Part shown: positions 18,169 to 25,878 of the stretch, piece after piece
How the letters are laid out: each line of letters begins with the position of its first letter
Position numbering within the stretch: the stretch's first letter is position 1
From: Sulfitobacter sp. F26169L
GTDB lineage: Bacteria > Pseudomonadota > Alphaproteobacteria > Rhodobacterales > Rhodobacteraceae
Assembly: GCF_026410285.1 (NCBI RefSeq)
Contig: NZ_JAPMLP010000001.1
Span: forward strand, 186,001-250,000
Direction: 5' to 3'
Length of the DNA: 64,000 nucleotides
Notes under the pieces: generated by a model
The model's input: only the letters and a program-made list of their open reading frames with translations
Told to the model about the DNA's origin: nothing
Database searches by the model: none
Program-made: the position numbers and the translations under genes

Positions 18169-19059
18169 CTATTTGTTTTGTACGGTCAGGCAGGAGCAAC
18201 GCTGCCGTTTCAGGCTGTCACACAGCTTTTGCGCTTCTTGCCTGCTGTTGCGGCCGATGCGGGCAAAGTAATAGCCTTTCTTGCGGGACACACGGTTTTT
18301 CACGAATATAAGATCCAGTTTTTCACGCGCGACCTGTCCCTGACATCTGGCCGTCAGGCTGCGCACTTTTGCGGTTGCCGATTTCTTGGATGTCCCGAAA
18401 CCCAGTTGCACACCCCATGGTTTTATTGGCGGTGGCGGTGGTTTGACCCGCTTCATCGGCGTCAGCTTGCGCTTGCGCGCCATCTCGGAGCAGGCAGCGT
18501 AAAAGCTGTTGTTCTTGTCCAGTCGAAAATCGTGATCCTTCGGGGGCGTGTCGCGCCATTGCTCGGCGTTCAATCCGGTGATGATGGGCACGTAATTCAC
18601 TGTTTCCTGCGCCAGTCCTTTACCCTCCAGAAACCCCTCTGCACGCCGTTCTCCACCGTTGTAGCCGATAGCGGCCATACCTTCGTTGCCATAGCGGCGC
18701 ACCATTTCAGCAAGGTATTGGGCGGAATGTTCCAGCGCATCGGCGGGATTATAGGGGTTCTTCAACCCCCGCAGCCGCGCTGTCGAAGGGATGAACTGCG
18801 CAATACCGCGCGCGTTCGCATGGCTCAGCGCGTTGGGGTCGAAACGGCTTTCCTGCCAGATAAGGCGTGCGAAAAAACCCGTGTCCAGCCCGTGCCGCTT
18901 GGAAAATATTTCGATGGCGTTGCAGGTGTCATAGACAAAATGCGCGGGCCGGATGCATTGAATATGACCCCACTTACCTGTGCTGCATAAACCGGTGCGC
19001 GGGTCGGCCACTGCTGCGCTGGCCCAGATAAGTGATAGAAAGAGTGCAAGTACGCGCAT
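18169..19059 (-). CDS. lytic transglycosylase (SLT domain) with C-terminal SPOR-like region
   Basis: Cleaves peptidoglycan glycan strands in the periplasm. 296 residues: signal peptide (MRVLALFLSLIWASAAVA), then an SLT fold with the catalytic Glu in ARLIWQESRFDPNA, SHANARGIAQFIPSTA and the AAIGYNGGERR motif near its end. After a Pro-rich linker (KPPPPPIKPWG) the last 80 residues (VQLGFGTSKKSA ... YYFARIGRNSRQEAQKLC) look like a degenerate SPOR wall-binding repeat and end with a CxC. Start at 19059 gives the signal peptide directly. It is divergent from ftsY and convergent with the NuoEF fusion. Confidence 0.87.
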   Translation of the reverse strand: MRVLALFLSLIWASAAVADPRTGLCSTGKWGHIQCIRPAHFVYDTCNAIEIFSKRHGLDTGFFARLIWQESRFDPNALSHANARGIAQFIPSTARLRGLKNPYNPADALEHSAQYLAEMVRRYGNEGMAAIGYNGGERRAEGFLEGKGLAQETVNYVPIITGLNAEQWRDTPPKDHDFRLDKNNSFYAACSEMARKRKLTPMKRVKPPPPPIKPWGVQLGFGTSKKSATAKVRSLTARCQGQVAREKLDLIFVKNRVSRKKGYYFARIGRNSRQEAQKLCDSLKRQRCSCLTVQNK

Positions 19060-19164
19060 AGGACTTTGGTGACCCGCTTGCAGGGGCTTGTCAATCGCAC
19101 ACCCTTCCATCCTCTGCGCCGAGGGGTTAGATCAGGGATGCAATCCAAACCGGAGTCTTCCTGC

Positions 19165-20577
19165 GTGGCGTTTTTCAAGAAACTAAAAGACCGCATGTTC
19201 AAATCGTCGTCCAAGATTGACGAGGGGCTTGAGGCCATTGTCAGTGATGGTGGGCAGGCAGATGATGCGGCCGCGCAGGCGGCAGCAGAACAGGAGGCTG
19301 AACAGGCCCGATTACGTGAACAGGAAGAAGCGGCGGCAAAGGCCAAAGCGGCGGAGCAGGAGGCGCAGGCCGCCGAAGCCGCGCGCGCGGTAAAAGAGGC
19401 CGAAGATGCCCACGCCAGAGCGGAAATTGCCAGAGCCGAAGCTGCCCGTAAAGCAGAGCAGGTTGCACAGGAAGACGAAAAACGTCAGGCCGAACTGGCC
19501 GCAATAGAAGCGCAGGCTGCCGCGAAAGCCGCCGAGGCCGCGCAAAAGCAGCAGGCCGAAGAGGCAGCTGAAGCCGAACGCGCACGCAGAGCAGCACAGG
19601 AGATGGAGACAGCGCCGGAACCATTGCGCACCGCCATCACACCCGTTGCGCCGATGCTAGACACCGGTACGGCAGAAGACCCTGAGCCAAAACGCGGTAT
19701 TCTGGGCCGCCTGATGGGGCGCGGTGGCGCGGTGCCGGTAACGCGCCGCGTGCTGGATGACGCCATGCTTGAGCAACTCGAAGAGCTGCTGATTGCCGCA
19801 GACATGGGTGTGGATACAGCCCTGCGCGTGACGGCCAATATGGCCGAAGGGCGGTTGGGCAGGAAACTGTCGGTGCAGGAAATCAAAACCCTGATGAGCG
19901 ACGAAATCGCACGCATCATGGAGCCGGTGGCGAAACCGCTGCCGCTATACGCGAAGAAACCGCAGGTTGTGTTGGTTGTCGGTGTGAACGGATCGGGCAA
20001 AACAACGACCATTGGCAAACTGGCCAGCCAGTTCCGTGCGGCGGGTAAAAACGTGGTAATCGCGGCGGGCGACACCTTTCGCGCCGCTGCGGTTGAGCAG
20101 TTGCAAGTCTGGGGCGAACGGGCGGGTGTGCCGGTGCTGACCGCGCCGCAAGGCAGCGATCCGGCCAGCCTTGCATTCGATGCCATGGTGCGCGCCGAGG
20201 CCGATGGTGCCGATCTGTTGATGATCGACACCGCAGGACGCCTGCAAAACCGTGGCGACCTGATGGAGGAGCTGGCAAAGATTGTCCGTGTGATCCGCAA
20301 GAAAGACCCCGATGCGCCGCATAACACGCTGCTGGTGCTGGATGCGACCACGGGCCAGAATGCGCTTAATCAGGTGAAAGTGTTTCAGGATATCTCCGAT
20401 GTATCCGGCCTTGTGATGACCAAGCTGGACGGCACCGCCAAGGGCGGTGTGCTGGTGGCGCTGGCCGACAAGTTCGGGTTGCCGATCCATGCAATTGGTG
20501 TGGGCGAGCAGATTGACGACCTGCAACCGTTTGATCCGCAGGAATTTGCAGACGCGTTGACCGGATTGGACCGCTAG
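19165..20577 (+). CDS. ftsY: signal recognition particle receptor FtsY
   Basis: GTPase that docks SRP-ribosome complexes at the membrane. 470 residues: a short amphipathic N-terminus (AFFKKLKDRMFKSSSK), a roughly 130-residue Ala/Glu/Lys coiled-coil 'A' region, then the NG domain. G motifs are GVNGSGKTTT, DTFRAAA, DTAGR and TKLDGTAKGG. The GTG at 19165 is chosen because homologues begin with the same xFFKKLK sequence and CGGAG precedes it; ATG 19138 is possible. The long Ala/Glu-rich region makes the other strand artificially open. Twelve bp later the DMT gene begins, then yciB, so ftsY heads a probable three-gene run. Confidence 0.95.
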   Translation: MAFFKKLKDRMFKSSSKIDEGLEAIVSDGGQADDAAAQAAAEQEAEQARLREQEEAAAKAKAAEQEAQAAEAARAVKEAEDAHARAEIARAEAARKAEQVAQEDEKRQAELAAIEAQAAAKAAEAAQKQQAEEAAEAERARRAAQEMETAPEPLRTAITPVAPMLDTGTAEDPEPKRGILGRLMGRGGAVPVTRRVLDDAMLEQLEELLIAADMGVDTALRVTANMAEGRLGRKLSVQEIKTLMSDEIARIMEPVAKPLPLYAKKPQVVLVVGVNGSGKTTTIGKLASQFRAAGKNVVIAAGDTFRAAAVEQLQVWGERAGVPVLTAPQGSDPASLAFDAMVRAEADGADLLMIDTAGRLQNRGDLMEELAKIVRVIRKKDPDAPHNTLLVLDATTGQNALNQVKVFQDISDVSGLVMTKLDGTAKGGVLVALADKFGLPIHAIGVGEQIDDLQPFDPQEFADALTGLDR

Positions 20578-20588
20578 ATGCGCACGAC

Positions 20589-21491
20589 ATGACCGATTGG
20601 CTCGTCTCGATCGAGGGCACCGAAGCCGGGCACACGGCGGCGCTGTTTCTGGCTTTGCTGGCGGCGTTCCTGCATGCGGTGTTCGGCGCGCTGCAAAAGG
20701 GGCGCCATGACCCATGGCTGACGCGCGGTGCGATTGACGGATCATACGGGTTGATGGCCGCGCCCTTTGCGCTGTTTGTGGTGCCATGGCCGGAGCCGCA
20801 TATGTGGCTGATTTTCTTTATCGCCTGGGTGATCCACTGCGTTTACAAATGCCTCATGGCTGCCGCGTATACCAAAGGGGCATACACAGTTGTCTACCCT
20901 GTAGTACGAGGAACAGGGCCGCTGATTACGGTCGTTGCGGCCTATCTGATCTTTGATGAGGCGTTTAGCGGAACGCAGTGGCTGGGCGTGGCGGTTCTGA
21001 TGGCGGGTATTTTCGGTCTGGCTGCCTATAACATGGTCTATCTTGTGGCAGAGCGGGACACGCTGAATGCCGCCTTGAGCCTTGCGGTGCTGACAGGAGT
21101 TTTTGTCGCGCTGTACACCACTTATGACGCCTACGGCATCCGCGCCACGGCCAATCCGTTCACCTTTCTGGCGTGGTTTTTCATGATTGACGGTTTTCTC
21201 TTTCCCATCATCGCCTATCGCCGCTGGCACCGGATGGAAAATGCCCCCGATGTCGCACCGCTGTTGCGGCGCGGGGTTCTGGGCGGTTTCATCGCCTTTT
21301 TCAGCTTTGGTTCGATAATGTTGGCCACCCGCCTTGATAAAGTGGGCGAGGCCGCAATATTGAGAGAAACGTCAACGGTGTTTGCGGCTTTGATCGGCTG
21401 GCTGGTGCTTAAGGAAACGGTTGGACCCCGCCGGATCGTGCTGATGTCGCTGATCGCCATCGGGGCCATTATTGTAGAATTCGGAGGCTAG
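20589..21491 (+). CDS. DMT-superfamily (EamA) transporter
   Basis: 300 residues with ten predicted membrane helices in two EamA halves. Recognisable segments include YPVVRGTGPLITVVAAYLI in the first half and the C-terminal LRETSTVFAALIGWLVLKET followed by a last helix, both typical of EamA proteins. Substrate unknown. It starts 12 bp after ftsY and ends two bases before yciB, so it is cotranscribed with both. The gene order ftsY-eamA-yciB puts it among envelope-biogenesis genes, though no shared role can be claimed. Confidence 0.88.
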   Translation: MTDWLVSIEGTEAGHTAALFLALLAAFLHAVFGALQKGRHDPWLTRGAIDGSYGLMAAPFALFVVPWPEPHMWLIFFIAWVIHCVYKCLMAAAYTKGAYTVVYPVVRGTGPLITVVAAYLIFDEAFSGTQWLGVAVLMAGIFGLAAYNMVYLVAERDTLNAALSLAVLTGVFVALYTTYDAYGIRATANPFTFLAWFFMIDGFLFPIIAYRRWHRMENAPDVAPLLRRGVLGGFIAFFSFGSIMLATRLDKVGEAAILRETSTVFAALIGWLVLKETVGPRRIVLMSLIAIGAIIVEFGG

Positions 21492-21493
21492 CC

Positions 21494-22105
21494 ATGGCAG
21501 ACGCGCGTGAGATTAACCCGATCCTGAAACAGGTGCTGGAACTGGGCCCGACACTGGCGTTTTTCGTCCTGTATCTGCGGATCAAAAACGATGTATTCAC
21601 CATTGGCGGCACTGAATACACCGGATTTATCGTAGCCGCAGTGGTGTTTGTGCCGATTCTGCTCGTGGCAATGGGCATTCTCTGGGCCATGACCGGAAAG
21701 CTGAGCCGGATGCAGGTGTTCACGGCCTTTATGGTCATTTTCTTCGGTGGCCTGACCGCATGGTTCAACGACGAGCGGTTTTTCAAGATGAAAACCACCA
21801 TCGTCTACGGCTTTCTGGCGCTGCTGTTGGGCATCGGCCTGATGCGCGGGCGCTCGTGGCTGGAATTTGTGATGTCTGATATGATGCCGATGCAGCACGA
21901 AGGCTGGATGATACTGACCAAACGTCTGACGCTGGCGTTCATTGTGCTGGCGGTTGCGAATGAATTCATCTGGCGCACGATGAGCACGGATGCATGGGTC
22001 AAAATCGAGACATTCGGTTTTCCCATCGCCTTGATGGTGTTTCTTTTCTGGCAGTTTGCGCAGCTTCAACCCTATGTGATCGAAGAGGGGGAGGACGCGG
22101 GCTAG
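21494..22105 (+). CDS. yciB: inner-membrane septation protein A (YciB/IspZ family)
   Basis: 203-residue polytopic membrane protein of the YciB family, implicated in cell-envelope and septum formation. The N-terminus KQVLELGPTLAFFVLYLRI and the central FGGLTAWFNDERFFKMKTTI are diagnostic; five or six hydrophobic helices follow, with NEFIWRTMSTDAWVKIETFG near the end. The usual length is 180-210. It begins two bases after the DMT gene stop and closes the ftsY run. The next gene, metZ, has its own riboswitch leader, so transcription from here probably ends in between. Confidence 0.9.
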   Translation: MADAREINPILKQVLELGPTLAFFVLYLRIKNDVFTIGGTEYTGFIVAAVVFVPILLVAMGILWAMTGKLSRMQVFTAFMVIFFGGLTAWFNDERFFKMKTTIVYGFLALLLGIGLMRGRSWLEFVMSDMMPMQHEGWMILTKRLTLAFIVLAVANEFIWRTMSTDAWVKIETFGFPIALMVFLFWQFAQLQPYVIEEGEDAG

Positions 22106-22173
22106 CGCGGTCCGTTTCCGACTAATCCCGCACCGCGCCTGCTTGACGCGCTGGCAGTGATGTTTTACGAAAA

Positions 22174-22232
22174 TTGTGTGGCGATTTGTTACCGGATTGC
22201 GGGCCACGTAAAATATTCCGCTAAAAGGTCAG
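22174..22232 (+). promoter_or_regulatory. SAM-II riboswitch (metA-type) in the metZ leader
   Basis: The segment matches the SAM-II consensus as I know it: GTGGCGATTTG, ACCGGATTGC, GCCACGTAAAA and GCTAAAAGG, in the right order and spacing. The P1 helix is GTGGC (22178-22182) with GCCAC (22203-22207); the 3' GCTAAAAGG forms the pseudoknot strand and contains a Shine-Dalgarno-like AAAAGG. SAM-II elements are typical of alphaproteobacterial methionine genes, and metZ lies directly downstream. SAM binding should stabilise the pseudoknot and hide the ribosome site. Confidence 0.88.
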
Positions 22233-22233
22233 G

Positions 22234-22347
22234 ATGAAAGCCCCCTTTCGCTTGACCGCGTTTGGGGTTTTTTTGTGCCCTCCCGCACGGTGCGGGGAAA
22301 CATGTGGAAGGCCCACGCCAGCGGGCGCACAAAGGAAAAAGAGATGA
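22234..22347 (+). CDS. putative 37-codon leader ORF between SAM-II and metZ
   Basis: An ATG at 22234 lies directly behind the SAM-II element. Upstream it has both AAAAGG, inside the pseudoknot strand, and AGG just before the ATG. The frame stays open for 37 codons (begins MKAPFRLTAFGVF, ends AGAQRKKR) and its TGA overlaps the metZ ATG as ATGA. The peptide is basic and Cys/Pro-containing and resembles nothing I know. The first codons run through a terminator-like hairpin. Position and coupling suggest a regulatory leader, but an open frame of this size can arise by chance in GC-rich DNA. Confidence 0.4.
   Translation: MKAPFRLTAFGVFLCPPARCGETCGRPTPAGAQRKKR
22237..22276 (+). terminator. terminator-like hairpin downstream of SAM-II
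   Basis: AAAGCCCC (22237-22244) pairs with GGGGTTTT (22264-22271, one G-U), and the T run is seven long (22268-22274). It lies five bases after the riboswitch and 67 bases before metZ. It may act as an attenuator for metZ, as the terminator of the ftsY-eamA-yciB run, or both. A further small hairpin (CCCGCA/TGCGGG) follows near 22283-22297. Confidence 0.6.
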
Positions 22348-23528
22348 GCGATACTTGGAAACAGGGCACCAAAGCAGTGCATGCAGGGACACGGCGCAGC
22401 CAGTACGGAGAAGTGTCCGAAGCTATATTTCTGACGCAGGGATTTGTCTATGACAGTGCCGAACATGCCGAACAGCGCTTTATCAGTTCCGGTGATGATG
22501 AGTTTATCTATGCCCGTTATGGAAACCCCACCGTCAAGATGTTCGAAGAACGTATTGCCGCGCTGGAAGGGGCCGAGGATGCGTTTGCGACCGCCTCCGG
22601 TATGGCGGCTGTGTCCGGCGCGCTGACGTCGATGCTGAAGGCGGGGGATCACGTGGTTTCATCGCGCGCGCTGTTCGGATCGTGCCTTTATGTGCTCGAA
22701 GATATCCTGACGCGCTTTGGCGTTGAGGTGACATTTGTAGACGGCACCGATCTGGCCCAGTGGGAGGCCGCGATCCGCGACGATACCAAGGCGGTGTTCT
22801 TTGAGTCTATTTCCAACCCGACGCTGGAAGTAATTGATATTAAATCGGTTGCAGCACTTGCCCATGCCAGGGGTGCACTGGTGTTGATCGACAATGTTTT
22901 CGCAACACCTGTGTTTTCCCGTGCGTTTGAACAGGGTGCGGATGTTGTCATCTACTCGGCCACCAAACACATCGACGGGCAGGGCCGCGCATTGGGCGGG
23001 GTGATCCTTGGCAGTCGTGATTTTATTCGCAAAACTGTTGAACCCTACATGAAACATACCGGCGGTTCGATGTCGCCGTTTACCGCGTGGATCATGCTGA
23101 AAGGGCTGGAAACGATGGGCCTGCGGGTGCGTGCGCAGGCGGCATCGGCACTTGCCATTGCAAAGGCGCTGCACGGCCACAAAGCGATCGCGCAGACGAT
23201 CTATCCCGGGCTTGAAAGCCATCCGCAGGCCGAATTGGTGCAAAAGCAGATGGGTGCAGGCGGTACAGTCCTTTCGCTGGATATCAAAGGCGGGAAGGAC
23301 GCGGCATTCAAGTTTCTGAACGCGCTGCAAATCGGGGTGATTTCCAACAATCTTGGCGATGCGAAAACCATTCTGACCCACCCTGCCACCACCACACATC
23401 AGCGCCTGCCCGATGACCAGAAAGCAAGCCTTGGCATCACAGCGGGTCTGGTGCGTATCAGCATCGGTCTGGAAGACGAAACAGACCTGATCAACGACTG
23501 CCTACAGGCGCTTGAGGCCGTAAATTAG
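22344..23528 (+). CDS. metZ: O-succinylhomoserine sulfhydrylase
   Basis: PLP enzyme making homocysteine from O-succinylhomoserine and sulfide in methionine synthesis. 394 residues of the Cys/Met metabolism family: N-terminal GTKAVHAGTRRSQYGEVSEAIFLTQ with the conserved FVYDSAEHAE, the YARYGNPTV segment, and the PLP lysine in YSATKHIDGQGR. The FEQGADVV/IYSATKH and LKGLETM blocks are MetZ-like. Start ATG 22344 follows AAAGGA. Control is expected through the SAM-II riboswitch upstream; the start codon overlaps the stop of a small leader ORF. metX/metA is not in the window, so the acyl donor choice (succinyl versus acetyl) is by family only. Confidence 0.9.
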   Translation: MSDTWKQGTKAVHAGTRRSQYGEVSEAIFLTQGFVYDSAEHAEQRFISSGDDEFIYARYGNPTVKMFEERIAALEGAEDAFATASGMAAVSGALTSMLKAGDHVVSSRALFGSCLYVLEDILTRFGVEVTFVDGTDLAQWEAAIRDDTKAVFFESISNPTLEVIDIKSVAALAHARGALVLIDNVFATPVFSRAFEQGADVVIYSATKHIDGQGRALGGVILGSRDFIRKTVEPYMKHTGGSMSPFTAWIMLKGLETMGLRVRAQAASALAIAKALHGHKAIAQTIYPGLESHPQAELVQKQMGAGGTVLSLDIKGGKDAAFKFLNALQIGVISNNLGDAKTILTHPATTTHQRLPDDQKASLGITAGLVRISIGLEDETDLINDCLQALEAVN

Positions 23529-23627
23529 CAGGTGCATGGCGGTATTTCCCCGTTGTGGTGCCTGAAAATTTGGCAATATGGCGGGGGATGCCTACATTAG
23601 GTTCCTGACAGACGAAGGGGCTCTGCG

Positions 23628-24722
23628 ATGAATGTTGCGACACCGATCACACCGAAACCCGACCGCACCGCAGTCGAGGACGCATTACAGACTTTGCGCG
23701 CTTGGGCCGCTACCGCCGATCCTGCGGAGGTTGCCGTGCTCGACCCTGCGGTCGCGCAGCTTCTTACAGGCGGCAAGTCCTATCCGCTTTTCGCGCGCGA
23801 ATATCCCGCTGATTTCGAGATCGAGCCGGAGTACAAAGCCAGCCTGCCGGACCTGCAAAACGGCCCCTCCAGCCTGATCAAAGGCGCAAACCAGCAAATC
23901 CAGCACGTGGGTATTTCGAATTTCCGCCTGCCTGTGCGGTTTGAAACACGCGCTGGTGATCCGGTAACGCTGGAAACATCCGTGACTGGCACAGTCAGCC
24001 TTGAGGCGGATAAGAAGGGCATCAACATGTCCCGCATCATGCGCAGCTTTTACAAACACGCGGAAAGCACGTTCAGCTTCAAGGTAATCGAAGCCGCACT
24101 GGACGATTACATCACCGATCTGGACAGCTTTGATGCGCGTATCCAGATGCGTCTGTCGTTCCCGATGAAGATTACAAGCCTGCGTTCGGGGCTTGAGGGG
24201 TATCAATATTACGATGTCGCCCTTGAACTGGTCGAAAGCGGCGGTGTGCGCCAGCAGATCATCCACCTTGATTACGTCTATTCCAGCACATGCCCGTGCT
24301 CGCTTGAGCTGTCCGAACATGCGCGGGCCACGCGCAACCAGCTTGCCACGCCACATTCACAACGTTCTGTCGCGCGGATATCTGTGTTGGTGGCGCAAGG
24401 TGCCGATTGTTTATGGTTCGAGGATTTAATCGATGCCTGCCGGCGGGCAGTGCCGACGGAGACTCAGGTAATGGTCAAGCGTGAGGACGAACAGGCATTT
24501 GCCGAACTGAACGCGGCCAACCCGATCTTTGTCGAAGATGCGGCACGGCTGTTTTGTGAACAGCTGCTGGCAGATGCACGGATTTCCGATTTTCGCGTGG
24601 TGGCCAGCCATCAGGAAAGCCTGCACAGCCATGATGCTGTCAGCGTATTGACCGAAGGGGCGACATTTGCGCAAGCCAGCTTTGATCCAAAGCTGTTCAA
24701 TACCCTGTTTCACGTCGGATAA
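23628..24722 (+). CDS. folE2: GTP cyclohydrolase FolE2 (type IB)
   Basis: Converts GTP to 7,8-dihydroneopterin triphosphate, the first step of folate synthesis. 364 residues. The family hallmarks are IQHVGISNFRLPVRF, GINMSRIMRSFYKHAE, and the STCPCSLELSEHARAT segment with the catalytic Cys, followed by NQLATPHSQRS. Unlike FolE1 this enzyme does not strictly need zinc, and many genomes keep it for zinc shortage, but here no FolE1 is visible so it may be the main enzyme. folB and folP lie at 38194 and 39118. Start at ATG 23628 preceded by a weak GAAGGGG. Confidence 0.94.
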   Translation: MNVATPITPKPDRTAVEDALQTLRAWAATADPAEVAVLDPAVAQLLTGGKSYPLFAREYPADFEIEPEYKASLPDLQNGPSSLIKGANQQIQHVGISNFRLPVRFETRAGDPVTLETSVTGTVSLEADKKGINMSRIMRSFYKHAESTFSFKVIEAALDDYITDLDSFDARIQMRLSFPMKITSLRSGLEGYQYYDVALELVESGGVRQQIIHLDYVYSSTCPCSLELSEHARATRNQLATPHSQRSVARISVLVAQGADCLWFEDLIDACRRAVPTETQVMVKREDEQAFAELNAANPIFVEDAARLFCEQLLADARISDFRVVASHQESLHSHDAVSVLTEGATFAQASFDPKLFNTLFHVG

Positions 24723-24729
24723 ACGCACT

Positions 24730-25352
24730 CAGCCGGCAAATCCGCGCCCCAGCGCGCGCCACCCTGCCAGCCCCAGAACCAACGCGCCAGCGGCGGCGGC
24801 CCAGAATGGCACCGCCAGCGCAACATCGCGCGGCCCCCATGCGCGATATGATCCACGCGCCGGACCAGCCGCCGGCGATCCCGCCCAATGCGCCCGCCGC
24901 AGGGATCAGCCCATAGGCGCGCGGCCCGAGATCCAGATTCCCTTGTACATGCAGAACCAGCGCTCTTGCTGCCATTTCATAGAGAAGGTTCCAGAATCCT
25001 GTGATTCAGGCAAGATGGCGCAATAGGCGATGTTGAGCCAAGAATGCAAACCCCGCGTGCAACTCGGCCCGCCAGTTACGTGGCGGCGCGGCGCGTGCAG
25101 GATATGAAACAGCCACAGCGCCACAAAACAGGCCAGTGCATTCAACGCAAATGGCGCGACAAGGGCGGAAGCGATCAAAAACACTCCGAGGGTAGGACAG
25201 AGCAGCTCATCCCGCGTCAACAGTGAAGCCAGCCATGCCCAAGTCACAGCCGAAATGCCATCCGCCAGATTGTTGAGACCTGCGGAGGCTACGAATCTAT
25301 TGAAAACACTTATATATACGGGTTTAGGTTTTGATGGTGTCGAATGCACCAA
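24730..25352 (-). pseudogene. decayed MFS transporter gene
   Basis: On the minus strand three pieces of one major-facilitator protein appear in order but in different frames. First, an N-terminus FNRFVASAGLNNLADGI ... AWLASLLTRD. Then, with most of the N-terminal half missing, SALVAPFALNALACFVALWLFHILH. Then, in a shifted frame interrupted by a TGA (AQHRLLRHLA-stop-ITGFWNL), YEMAARALVLHVQGNLDLGP and ALGGIAGGWSGAWI. A last frame change gives the C-terminus VPFWAAAAGALVLGLAGW and a stop at 24730. The total is about 620 bp against about 1.2 kb for a whole gene. It is therefore inactive: at least two frameshifts, one in-frame stop and a large internal deletion. Confidence 0.8.
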
Positions 25353-25446
25353 CCGGTTGGCAGCTATGCGTTTATGGTGGTGGTGCTGCGGCGCAGCATT
25401 GCCTATCTGGAGGGTACGGGAATGATCCCGTGCTGAATAAGAAAAG

Positions 25447-25740
25447 ATGAAGGCATATCCGATGACCTATCAATCCACGATCGAACAGTTTTCCGCCCGC
25501 ATGCCAGCCGCAGGGCAGGTTAACTCCACCACTCCATTCCTGACAGCGCGCAACGGCTTTGCGCAGCTTGTAAGCGTAATCTCCGCCATTGGCGACCGTA
25601 TGATCAAAGCAGGCGAAGGCAATGCCCGTGTGCTCCGCGTCAATGCACTTGAAGCGAAAACAGATGCGCAACTTGCCGCGATGGGCATTAAGCGTGATGA
25701 GATCGTACACCACGTTTTCAAAGACCTCTACTATATGTAA
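25447..25740 (+). CDS. small DUF1127-like protein
   Basis: 97 residues (or 92 from the second ATG at 25462). The C-terminal 30 residues, LEAKTDAQLAAMGIKRDEIV with HHVFKDLYYM, follow the DUF1127 pattern of a Leu-rich helix, a Thr/Ser-Asp-x-x-Leu turn and a Gly-Ile/Ile-Lys/Arg-Arg-Asp-x-Ile helix. The N-terminal half is Ser/Thr/Ala-rich. Such small proteins in Rhodobacterales are often stress-induced and linked to RNA control, but that is family knowledge only. It has its own strong terminator 25 bp later. Confidence 0.7.
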   Translation: MKAYPMTYQSTIEQFSARMPAAGQVNSTTPFLTARNGFAQLVSVISAIGDRMIKAGEGNARVLRVNALEAKTDAQLAAMGIKRDEIVHHVFKDLYYM

Positions 25741-25765
25741 GTCAGAGGTTTCGCAATTCTGCGAT

Positions 25766-25811
25766 GCAGGCCCGCCGTTATTGCCGATTGGTAATAATGG
25801 CGGGCCTTTTG
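25766..25811 (+). terminator. strong terminator after the DUF1127-like gene
   Basis: A 15-bp stem (AGGCCCGCCGTTATT at 25768-25782 with AATAATGGCGGGCCT at 25793-25807, one G-U pair) is followed by TTT. Because the 5' side lacks an A run, it acts mainly on the plus strand. Confidence 0.9.
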
Positions 25812-25878
25812 CATTTTGAGCGTACCCGATGCGCAGGTTTACTTGACTCCGGCGCCCCCGCAAGCCAACCCTGCGCGG

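Noticed and set aside
19485-20787. Two overlapping minus-strand open frames opposite ftsY
   Set aside because: They mirror the NG domain and Ala/Glu-rich region of ftsY; composition is Ser/Arg/Ala-rich as expected of a shadow.
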